Of a stretch of DNA of 64,000 nucleotides, positions 55,658 through 62,898 are shown one piece after another. Location of the stretch: NCBI RefSeq assembly GCF_018279705.1, contig NZ_CP036498.1, positions 1,629,001-1,693,000 on the forward strand, written 5' to 3'. Position 1 is the first letter of the stretch; each line of letters starts with the position of its first letter. The translations under genes and the position numbers were made by a program. Below the pieces are notes generated by a model. That model was given only the letters and a program-made list of their open reading frames with translations, was not told the DNA's origin and made no database searches. Source of the stretch: Tardiphaga alba (GTDB taxonomy: Bacteria; Pseudomonadota; Alphaproteobacteria; Rhizobiales; Xanthobacteraceae).

Positions 55658-57220
55658 TCACCCCACCATCCGTTCCCGCCCGACCCAGAAGCTCGCGCGC
55701 AGAGCTTTCTTGTCGATCTTGCCGACGCCGGTCATCGGCAGTTCCGTCACGAACTTCACATGTTTCGGTGCATGGGCCGAGCCCTTCTGTGCTTTCACCA
55801 GATTGATCAGCTCGTCCGCATTAGGCTGCGCGCCGCTGCGCGTCACCACCACAGCGGTGACAGCCTCGCCCCATTTGTCGTCGGGAATGCCGATCACGGC
55901 GCACATGGCGACATCGGCATGGGTGGTGAGCACATCCTCGACCTCGCGTGGGAAGATGTTGAAGCCGCCGGACACGATCATGTCCTTCTTGCGGTCGAGG
56001 ATGAACATGTAGCCGCGCTCGTCCATGCGCGCGATGTCGCCGGTATGCAGCCAGCCGTTCTTCAATGTCTCCGCGGTCTGCTCCGGCCGCTTCCAGTATT
56101 CCAGCATCACATGCGGCGCGCGCACGCAGATCTCGCCGGATTCGCCCCGCGCCACTTCGTTGTCGTCATCGTCGAGAATGCGGATGTCGCACATGGCGAT
56201 GGGGAAGCCGCAGGACAGGAACAGGTCCGGTTGCTTCACGTCGTGATCCGCCTTGCGCAGCACCGACATCGGATAGCACTCGGTCTGGCCGTACAGCTGC
56301 GAGAACACCGGTCCGATCCGCTCGATGCCTTCCACCAGCCGACTTGGCGACATCGGCGACGCCCCATAGAGCACGAGGTCGAGCGACGAGAGATCGGTCT
56401 TCGTCAGAGTTGGATGATCGAGCAGCACATAGATCATGGTCGGCACGAACAGCGTGAAATTGATGCGCTGGCGCTCGATGGTTTTCAGCACGGCCTCGGG
56501 ATCGAAACCTTTCAGCATGTGCACCGTGCCGCCGCGCATCAGCGTCGGCAGCACCTTCGTGCCGGCCACATGGCTGATCGGCGCGACCGTGAGATAGCTT
56601 GGCGTGTCCGGTATTTCGAAATCCGACAACACGCCATCGGCAAAGGGGGAGACCTCGCGATGCCGGCGCAGCGCGCCCTTGGATTTGCCGGTGGTGCCGC
56701 CGGTGTAGTTCAGCACGGCGACGTCGTCGATCCCGGCGAAGTCGCGTGCGGTGGCGGTGCCGTTCTTGTCGATCACATCAAGGAGATCGACGCCGTAATC
56801 CGCACGGCCGAGCGTGAAGACATGACGCAGCCCCTGCGCCCTGGCCGCCAGCTCGCCACCGCGCTGCAGGAAGTTGTCGGCATCGATCACCAGGATCTGC
56901 GATTCCGAATCCTCGATCTGGTCGATCTGGTCCTGCAGCGATCCCAGCGGATGCAGCCAGGTGATGGCGAAGCGCGACAGTTGCGCTGCGACGCCGGTGC
57001 ACCACGTATCCGCGCGATTGGCGGTCAGCAGCGCGACCTTGGTGCCGGGCTTTGCGCCAAGGTTCATGAACGCATGCTGCAGCCGCCCGATCATGTCGGT
57101 GGCGCCGCGATAGGTGAGGGAGCCGCCGGGCCAGCTGAAGGCGATGCGATCGGGATAGCGCGCCAGCGCACGCAGGGTTTGCAGGCCCACCGTCGGAAAC
57201 GTGTTGAGCACGTCCGTCAT
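55658..57220 (-). CDS. AMP-dependent acyl-CoA synthetase/ligase (second)
   Basis: Predicted product is 520 residues, complete for the ANL family. The phosphate loop YTGGTTGKSKG is near residue 173, the adenine motif YGQTECYPM near 315, the hinge GDIARMDERGYMFILDRKKDM near 395, and the C-terminal lysine motif MTGVGKIDKKALR near 500. It activates a fatty or aromatic acid to its CoA thioester. It is only distantly similar to the ligase at 19182 and has no acyl-CoA dehydrogenase neighbour. The substrate is unknown. Confidence 0.9.
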   Translation of the reverse strand: MTDVLNTFPTVGLQTLRALARYPDRIAFSWPGGSLTYRGATDMIGRLQHAFMNLGAKPGTKVALLTANRADTWCTGVAAQLSRFAITWLHPLGSLQDQIDQIEDSESQILVIDADNFLQRGGELAARAQGLRHVFTLGRADYGVDLLDVIDKNGTATARDFAGIDDVAVLNYTGGTTGKSKGALRRHREVSPFADGVLSDFEIPDTPSYLTVAPISHVAGTKVLPTLMRGGTVHMLKGFDPEAVLKTIERQRINFTLFVPTMIYVLLDHPTLTKTDLSSLDLVLYGASPMSPSRLVEGIERIGPVFSQLYGQTECYPMSVLRKADHDVKQPDLFLSCGFPIAMCDIRILDDDDNEVARGESGEICVRAPHVMLEYWKRPEQTAETLKNGWLHTGDIARMDERGYMFILDRKKDMIVSGGFNIFPREVEDVLTTHADVAMCAVIGIPDDKWGEAVTAVVVTRSGAQPNADELINLVKAQKGSAHAPKHVKFVTELPMTGVGKIDKKALRASFWVGRERMVG

Positions 57221-57304
57221 CGCATCCTCCCGTTTTGTCCCGGCCTCTGCGGGCCGATGATGGCGATCAGGCTAGCAACGATTTCAATGCGTGCAAATAC
57301 CTCA

Positions 57305-57322
57305 CCGTCATTGCGAGGAGCC
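57305..57322. repeat. Truncated CCGTCATTGCGAGGAG repeat
   Basis: CCGTCATTGCGAGGAGCC matches the left arm of the repeat at 27294-27391 for its first 16 bases; the rest is missing. Confidence 0.55.
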
Positions 57323-57379
57323 CTGACGGCTGGGGACGAACTTCTCGCGACTTCCGTCATTTGACTGTGCTAGAAACCG

Positions 57380-57393
57380 GCCGAACGTTCGGC
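57380..57393. promoter_or_regulatory. Perfect 14-bp palindrome upstream of lemA gene, candidate operator
   Basis: GCCGAACGTTCGGC is its own complement and ends 19 bp before the ATG of the LemA gene. Its position between promoter and ribosome site fits a repressor site; the regulator is unknown. Confidence 0.4.
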
Positions 57394-57412
57394 TGCGTCA
57401 CAGGAGACAACG

Positions 57413-58021
57413 ATGCGCAAGTTTTTGACCGTGCTGGCGGCACTGGCGACCCTCGGCCTGTCCGGTTGCGGTTACAACGCGATCCAGACCAATGACGAAC
57501 AGGTGAAATCGTCCTGGTCCGAGGTCGTGAACCAGTATCAGCGCCGCGCCGATCTCGTCCCCAATCTCGTCAATTCCGTGAAGGGCTTTGCCCAGCAGGA
57601 GAAGGACGTGCTGCTCGGCGTTACCAATGCCCGCGCCAAGGTCGGCAGCGTGCAGGCGACGCCCGACGTGGTGAACGATCCCGGCGCGCTGCAGAAATTC
57701 CAGGCTGCGCAGGGCGAACTCTCCGGCGCGCTGTCGCGTCTTCTCGTCGTTACGGAGAACTATCCGCAGCTGAAGTCCGATGCGCTGTTCAAGGACCTGA
57801 TGTCGCAGCTCGAAGGCACCGAGAACCGCATCACGGTGGCGCGCAACCGCTACATCAAGGCGGTGCAGGAATATAACGTCGGCGTGCGCACCTTCCCGAA
57901 CAATCTGACGGCCATGATCTTCGGCTACAAGGAGAAGGCGAATTTCTCCGTCGCCAATGAAGGCGAGATCTCCACCGCGCCGAAGGTCGATTTCAATCCG
58001 ACACCGGCCCCGGCGAAGTAA
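57413..58021 (+). CDS. lemA: LemA family lipoprotein
   Basis: Predicted product is 202 residues with a good ribosome site (CAGGAGAC). The signal peptide ends in a lipobox LSGC, so Cys19 should carry the lipid. The LemA fold is all helical: WSEVVNQYQRRADLVPNLVN, QLEGTENRITVARNRYIKAVQEYN, and the typical PNNLTAMIFGYKEKANF near the end. Function is not well known; LemA is regularly encoded with TPM proteins and linked to membrane stress. It leads a LemA-TPM-TPM operon with 7 bp to the next start. Confidence 0.9.
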   Translation: MRKFLTVLAALATLGLSGCGYNAIQTNDEQVKSSWSEVVNQYQRRADLVPNLVNSVKGFAQQEKDVLLGVTNARAKVGSVQATPDVVNDPGALQKFQAAQGELSGALSRLLVVTENYPQLKSDALFKDLMSQLEGTENRITVARNRYIKAVQEYNVGVRTFPNNLTAMIFGYKEKANFSVANEGEISTAPKVDFNPTPAPAK

Positions 58022-58028
58022 CGCTGCC

Positions 58029-58916
58029 ATGAGGCTCGTCCAGGCCGGCCTGCTGGCGCTGCTGCTGTTCTGCTGCGGCGCGCCAGCCTTTGCCGACGTC
58101 GCCGTGCCGGCCTTGACCGGCCGTGTGGTGGATCAGACCGGCACGCTGTCCAGCAGCGAGCAATCCGAGCTCAGCGGCAAACTGGCAGATTTCGAGAAGC
58201 GCAAGGGCAGCCAGATCGGCGTCCTGATCGTGCCGACCACGGAGCCCGAGACGATCGCGCAGTTCTCCATCCGTGTCGCCGAGGCGTGGAAGCTCGGCCG
58301 CAGCAAGGTCGATGACGGGGCGATCCTGCTGGTCGCTAAGAACGATCGCAAGCTGCGCATCGAGGTCGGCAACGGGCTCGAAGGGGCGCTCACCGACGCC
58401 ACCACCCGGCGCATCATCGATGAGATCATCGCGCCGCGCTTCAAGACCGGTGATTTCGCCGGCGGCATCAAGGCCGGCGCCGAACGGATGATGAAAATCA
58501 TCGATGGCGAGCCGCTGTCGCCACCGCCCGAGCCGTCGGAGTGGAGGGCCGACACGGCGCTGTTCGACCAGTTGTTCGAATATGCGCCTTTCCTGCTGTT
58601 CGGCGCGTTCATCGGCGGCGCCTTCCTGCGCCAGATGCTCGGGCGTCTGCTGGGCTCGCTGGTCGCCGGCGGCCTGGTCATGGCGGCGGTGTGGCTGATC
58701 GTCAGCAGCGTCATTGCCGGCGCCATCTGCGGCCTTGCGGCCTTTTTCATCACGCTGATCGGCGATTCCGCGCTGTCGACCGGCGGGTCGTCGGGGCGCA
58801 GTGGCAGCAGCGGCGGTGGCTGGTCGTCGGGCAGTTCGAGTTCGTCGAGCAGCAGCGGTGGCTTCAGCGGCGGTGGCGGCAGCTTCAGTGGCGGCGGCGC
58901 TTCGGGGAGTTGGTGA
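58029..58916 (+). CDS. TPM domain protein with signal peptide and Gly/Ser-rich tail
   Basis: Predicted product is 295 residues from ATG 58029. A signal peptide ends at PAFADV; the TPM domain follows (GRVVDQTGTLSSSEQ, QIGVLIVPTTEPETI, RIEVGNGLEGALTDATTRRI). Membrane helices lie near 200-255, and the tail is almost only Gly and Ser (SSGGGWSSGSSSSSSSSGG). This is the YgcG-type layout: a periplasmic TPM domain anchored by helices. The tail may be flexible or bind partners. The stop overlaps the next ATG by 1 bp. Confidence 0.88.
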   Translation: MRLVQAGLLALLLFCCGAPAFADVAVPALTGRVVDQTGTLSSSEQSELSGKLADFEKRKGSQIGVLIVPTTEPETIAQFSIRVAEAWKLGRSKVDDGAILLVAKNDRKLRIEVGNGLEGALTDATTRRIIDEIIAPRFKTGDFAGGIKAGAERMMKIIDGEPLSPPPEPSEWRADTALFDQLFEYAPFLLFGAFIGGAFLRQMLGRLLGSLVAGGLVMAAVWLIVSSVIAGAICGLAAFFITLIGDSALSTGGSSGRSGSSGGGWSSGSSSSSSSSGGFSGGGGSFSGGGASGSW

Positions 58917-59413
58917 TGAGCCTGAAACGCATCGGCAGACATCTGCTCGCCAACCGCGCCCGCGTCCGCAAGGCATTTCCGCGAGAGGCAATCGCGGCGA
59001 TCGAGCAGGCCATCAAGACCAGCGAGGCGACGCATGCCGGCCAGATTCGCTTCGTGGTGGAAGGCGCGCTCGATGGCGCGCCGCTGTTTCGCAACCAGGC
59101 GGCGCGCGAGCGGGCCATCGACGTGTTTTCGCAACTGCGCGTCTGGGACACCGAGCACAATAACGGCGTGCTGATCTATCTGCTGCTGGCGGATCGTGAT
59201 GTGGAGATCGTGGTCGATCGCGGCATCGACAGGCATGTCGGCAGGGCCGGCTGGGAAGCGATCTGCCAGATGATGGAAACGCACTTCCGCGCCGGCCGTT
59301 TCGAGCAGGGCGTCATCGCCGGCATCGAGGCCGTGACGACGCATCTGGCAAGGCATTTCCCGGCAGACGGTGCCGCGATGAACGAGCTGCCGGATGCGCC
59401 GGTGGTGCTTTAG
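58916..59413 (+). CDS. TPM domain protein without signal peptide
   Basis: Predicted product is 165 residues starting at ATG 58916, which shares one base with the previous stop (TGATG). It has the second half of a TPM-type domain: AIEQAIKTSEATHAGQIRFVVEGAL, VWDTEHNNGVLIYLLLADRDVEIV, DRGIDRHVGRAGWEAIC. No signal peptide or membrane helix is seen, so it is cytosolic, unlike its neighbour. It is the third gene of the LemA operon and ends 3 bp before a convergent GST gene. Function unknown. Confidence 0.85.
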   Translation: MSLKRIGRHLLANRARVRKAFPREAIAAIEQAIKTSEATHAGQIRFVVEGALDGAPLFRNQAARERAIDVFSQLRVWDTEHNNGVLIYLLLADRDVEIVVDRGIDRHVGRAGWEAICQMMETHFRAGRFEQGVIAGIEAVTTHLARHFPADGAAMNELPDAPVVL

Positions 59414-59416
59414 CGC

Positions 59417-60028
59417 TTACGCCTTGATCGACTCCCGCGCGCTCACGAGTTCGAACCACGCGGCCACCTTCGCATTGCCGCGATCCCATGGTTGCTTCAC
59501 CTTGTCGGCGAAATCGAGCCAGCAATAGAGCACGATGTCCGCCATGGTGAAGCGATCGCCTGCGATGAACGGTCTGTCGCCCATCTGGCCGTCGAGCCAG
59601 GTCAGGCGGTCGGCGATGATCTTCTTCAGTCCCGGTGCCGCCTCCGGCACGCAGACGATGCGCGTCTCGAAACGCTTGAGGCCTTCGGAAAACCGATAGG
59701 CATTGGCAATGTGCTGGCAGATGTTGAGGTCGATCCGCTGCCGCCACATCCGCGCCTCCGCGCGCTCCTGCGGCGTCGCGCCGATCAGGGCCGGCTGCGG
59801 CTGTGTTTCCTCAAAATATTCGCAGATCGCCACGGTCTCGGAGAGGAAGCTGCCATCGTCGAGTTCCAGCGTCGGCATCTGGCCATGCGGATTGCGCGCC
59901 AGATGCGCGGCTTCGCGATTCTCCCCCGCCACCAGATCGACGGTCTGCGCGGGCAGGCTGATGCCTTTCTCCGCCAGAAACATGCGCACCACGCGCGGAT
60001 TGGGTCCGATGGAATCATACAGTTTCAT
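59417..60028 (-). CDS. Glutathione S-transferase family protein
   Basis: Predicted product is 203 residues from ATG 60028 with GGGGAC upstream; the long N-terminal extension to 60229 is rejected. Thioredoxin-like domain MKLYDSIGPNPRVVRMFLAE, then GQMPTLELDDGSFLSETVAI and the helical domain with AGDRFTMADIVLYCWLDF. The active-site position is Ser/Asn-Pro rather than Cys. It is probably a general detoxification GST. It is divergent from the next gene. Confidence 0.9.
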   Translation of the reverse strand: MKLYDSIGPNPRVVRMFLAEKGISLPAQTVDLVAGENREAAHLARNPHGQMPTLELDDGSFLSETVAICEYFEETQPQPALIGATPQERAEARMWRQRIDLNICQHIANAYRFSEGLKRFETRIVCVPEAAPGLKKIIADRLTWLDGQMGDRPFIAGDRFTMADIVLYCWLDFADKVKQPWDRGNAKVAAWFELVSARESIKA

Positions 60029-60203
60029 GGCGTGTCCCCAATGGCATTTCGTTGCCTCCGTTGTGCGGACCGGGCGGTCGCGCGTCAAGCAACCGCGGCC
60101 GGCACCCGACCAGAGGTGAAATTTTCGTAAGCAGGCGCGTGGGTAAGGATTTGGCAAGCAATGAAAGTTACCAAATCGTTGACCAATTCTGGAGACTTTG
60201 ATC

Positions 60204-61133
60204 GTGAGCGAGCACAAGCCCGATTCCAATTCCGACGTTCACGGCGATCATGTCGGCAACGACGCGATGGCGGCGGGTTCGCATATGGACTCGCCCAATC
60301 TCGCCCCCGGGCAGGGCGAAGGCCCGCGCGGCCAGATGCCGAGGAAGGACGCCCCACGGCTCGGCGCGCCGCATCGCCTGACCATAATGGCGCCGTCGCG
60401 CGACGGTGCGCAGCGCGAGGACACCAAGCGCGAGCGTTCCTGGGAAGATCTCGTCAATTCCGAGCCCCGTTCCGAGCAGGCGGAGAAGCCGGGCACCGCG
60501 CGGATGCTGGCCATCGCCGCTATGATCGCCATCGGTATCACGGTCGGAGCCGTCGGCGGCTCGATGGCCACCAATGGCCTCGGCAAGCTGTTCGCCGCCG
60601 ATGACGGCAAGGCCGCAGCCACCCACGCACTCGAAGAGCACATCACGCGCCTGGAGACCGAAGTCGCCGTGCTGAAGGCCGATGCGGACAAGGCCAACAA
60701 GGCAACCGCTGCCGCGCGCGCCAAATTCAATGATCGTCTCGACAAGCTTGAAAAAGCGCAGGCCGAGCCGAACGCCAAGATCGCGAAGCTGAACGAAGCC
60801 GTCGAGAAGCTGCGCACCGCACCGCCGCCGGCGCCCGCAGCGGCTCCGGCCCCGGCGCCTGCACCCGTGGCCTCGGTGCCCGCCAAGGACGTCACCGGTT
60901 CGATCAACAACGCCACGCCGGCGCCGAAGCCTGAAGTGGCCCGGCTGCCAACGGTGGATGGCTGGCGCATCCTCGATGTGGCCGGTGGCGGCGCCACCAT
61001 CGAGAGCCGTCAGGGCGTGTTCGAGGTCTATCCCGGCGATCCCGTTCCTGGCCTTGGCCGTGTCGATGCGGTCCGCAAGCAGGATGGCCGCTGGACCGTC
61101 GTCACCAGCCGCGGCCTGATCGTCGCCCGCTGA
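60204..61133 (+). CDS. Membrane-anchored coiled-coil protein of unknown function
   Basis: Predicted product is 309 residues from GTG 60204, chosen because GGAGA (60191-60195) is 8 nt upstream. Residues 1-97 are polar and low in hydrophobics (probably disordered). One membrane helix follows (MLAIAAMIAIGITVGAVGG, about 100-120), then a coiled coil with alternating Lys/Glu/Ala (about 135-210), a Pro/Ala linker, and a compact C-terminal domain (DGWRILDVAGGGATIESRQG...VVTSRGLIVAR) that resembles GspC/PilP-like beta domains. No enzyme motif is seen. The domain order suggests a scaffold between cytosol and periplasm. Confidence 0.78.
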   Translation: MSEHKPDSNSDVHGDHVGNDAMAAGSHMDSPNLAPGQGEGPRGQMPRKDAPRLGAPHRLTIMAPSRDGAQREDTKRERSWEDLVNSEPRSEQAEKPGTARMLAIAAMIAIGITVGAVGGSMATNGLGKLFAADDGKAAATHALEEHITRLETEVAVLKADADKANKATAAARAKFNDRLDKLEKAQAEPNAKIAKLNEAVEKLRTAPPPAPAAAPAPAPAPVASVPAKDVTGSINNATPAPKPEVARLPTVDGWRILDVAGGGATIESRQGVFEVYPGDPVPGLGRVDAVRKQDGRWTVVTSRGLIVAR

Positions 61134-61159
61134 TCCCCTCCGTTCCGATCGATTTTGAC

Positions 61160-61191
61160 AAGGCTGCTGCCCGTGCAGCGGCCTTTGTTTT
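61160..61191 (+). terminator. Intrinsic terminator after coiled-coil gene
   Basis: A stem of AAGGC-TGCTGC with GCAGCG-GCCTT (one mismatch) and 4-nt loop, followed by TTTGTTTT. Confidence 0.7.
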
Positions 61192-61228
61192 GCGCTAGCC
61201 TTGTCGTCTGACCTGTCGGGATGGCGCC

Positions 61229-62713
61229 GTGCGACTTCGTTTTCGTCTGCTTGCCTTGCTGCTCTGCCTCGTGCCATGCGCCGCGCAGGCCGAGACGGGT
61301 CTGGCCATCATGGACCCGCAGGTTCTGCGTGAGCTGGAAGCATCACGCTTCGGCCTCGCGCAATTGCTCGCGCCCGCGCAGCCGCGTCCGATCGCCAATG
61401 ATGCGCTGTTCGCACTGCCTGCGATGTCACCGATCTCCGTGGCGCTCGACGATGCCGTCACGCGCTATGTCGCCGATCACAAGGGGCGTTCGACCCAGGA
61501 GAGCATCGGCATCGGTGCCGGTCACGACGCCCTGCTGTTCGACAAGACGCTGCTCACGGCCGGCACGACGCGTTTCGTCCTCGCTGGCATCGTCAACCGG
61601 ATGGACCGCGCCTATGTGGCACCGGAGACCTGCGGCGAGATCCGGCTGATCTATAGGCTGACTCGCACGGGGCAGACGGACACGCCGCCGCGGTTGCCGA
61701 TGACGCTCAATCTCGTGCTGCATGCCAGGACACCCAACGAGACGATCACCTGCGCCGATCTCGCACGACGCTGGCTGGATACGACGACATCAGGCATGGC
61801 GTCGGCCGAGCGCCTGCAGGGCGGCAGTGGTCCGCTCGCTGCCATGAGTGCCGCGCAGATCGATCGGATCGAAACCAACCTGCAGATTTCGCATCGGCCG
61901 AAGTCGGAAGCGACCGAGTTCAGGACCGACTATCTGCAAAAGGTCTTTCATTACGATATCGCGGCTAAGCAATTCCGCGAAGCGCCGATGGAAAACCAGA
62001 TCGACCGCGACCGGCTGCTGTCGGATGCCGTTCTCGGCCGCGAATTCCGCGACTGGTTGCTTGCGCCTGACAATCTTCGCGCCTTCGATCGCGGCACGGT
62101 GGTGATCCCCGAGAAGTTTCTCGCAACAGCCTCGCTTGCCGCCACGCCGGTTGGCTTCGCGCCGTCATCGCTGCAGCCCGCCTTCGGCCTGATGGGCGAC
62201 GGCAAGGGGGGCGGCGTCTTCACGGAGCGCGATGTCGTGACGGCGCTGGCGCGGGCCACGGCGCAGGGCGGCGCGCTGGACAATATCCGCTCACCGGACG
62301 GCTTTGCGCGGCGGCTCAGCGATATCACCTGCGGCGGCTGTCATCAGATCCGGGGCATCGGCGGTTTCCACTTCACGGGTGCAGACACCTTGGCGACGCA
62401 AGTGGTGCAGGGCGCGGTGCCGGCCTCGCCGCACTTTGCCGGGGATCAGCCGCGCCGTCGCGCTATCGTCATGTCGATACGCGATGGGAAGTTGCCGGAC
62501 TTTTCGCGGGGATTCTCCGATCGGCCGCAAAAGCGCGGCAGTGCGGAACTGGCGGGCACGTCGCTGCTTAATGGCTGGGGCGCGACCTGCTACCGGCGGG
62601 CTGCGCGCGGGCCGGCGGATGCCAGCTTTGCGTCATGGACCTGCGCTGACGGTCTGTCATGCCAGGCAGCTGGGGATGCGAATGCGCAGATCGGCATGTG
62701 TTTTGTGAAATGA
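61229..62713 (+). CDS. Secreted protein with one CXXCH haem-binding motif
   Basis: Predicted product is 494 residues from GTG 61229. A clean signal peptide (MRLRFRLLALLLCLVPCAAQA) is followed by a protein with no family I recognise. It has one CGGCH (residues 368-372, in DITCGGCHQIRGIGG), expected to bind a c-type haem after export. No axial Met partner is obvious. Four more cysteines, TCYRR, TCADGLSC and MCFVK, near the end could form disulfides. Early segments (FVLAGIVNRMDRAYVAP, TCGEIRLIYRLTR) are conserved-looking. The function could be oxidoreductive in the periplasm. Confidence 0.75.
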   Translation: MRLRFRLLALLLCLVPCAAQAETGLAIMDPQVLRELEASRFGLAQLLAPAQPRPIANDALFALPAMSPISVALDDAVTRYVADHKGRSTQESIGIGAGHDALLFDKTLLTAGTTRFVLAGIVNRMDRAYVAPETCGEIRLIYRLTRTGQTDTPPRLPMTLNLVLHARTPNETITCADLARRWLDTTTSGMASAERLQGGSGPLAAMSAAQIDRIETNLQISHRPKSEATEFRTDYLQKVFHYDIAAKQFREAPMENQIDRDRLLSDAVLGREFRDWLLAPDNLRAFDRGTVVIPEKFLATASLAATPVGFAPSSLQPAFGLMGDGKGGGVFTERDVVTALARATAQGGALDNIRSPDGFARRLSDITCGGCHQIRGIGGFHFTGADTLATQVVQGAVPASPHFAGDQPRRRAIVMSIRDGKLPDFSRGFSDRPQKRGSAELAGTSLLNGWGATCYRRAARGPADASFASWTCADGLSCQAAGDANAQIGMCFVK

Positions 62714-62732
62714 CGAAGCCAGGGACAGGGCG

Positions 62733-62891
62733 ATGAACGAGACCGAGAAAGAGATCAAGGACCGCGACATCGCCATCGCCGAAAACGAAAGCGCGAAGCA
62801 GACCACCAGCGACATCCGCGTCAGCGTCTGGGCCATCGCCGTCGCAGTGCTGCTCGGGCTCGGCTTCTTCGGCTGGCTGCTGGCGCGCTAA
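62733..62891 (+). CDS. Small single-pass membrane protein
   Basis: Predicted product is 52 residues from ATG 62733 (AGGGACAGGG upstream) to TAA 62889-62891. The N-terminal half is highly charged (MNETEKEIKDRDIAIAENES), the C-terminal half is one membrane helix (VWAIAVAVLLGLGFFGWLL). It begins 19 bp after the preceding secreted CXXCH protein and may be cotranscribed. No family is recognised. Confidence 0.6.
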   Translation: MNETEKEIKDRDIAIAENESAKQTTSDIRVSVWAIAVAVLLGLGFFGWLLAR

Positions 62892-62898
62892 ACGCCGC

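Noticed and set aside
55559..57364. 601-codon plus-strand frame opposite the second acyl-CoA ligase
   Set aside because: Antisense shadow of a gene with all ANL motifs.
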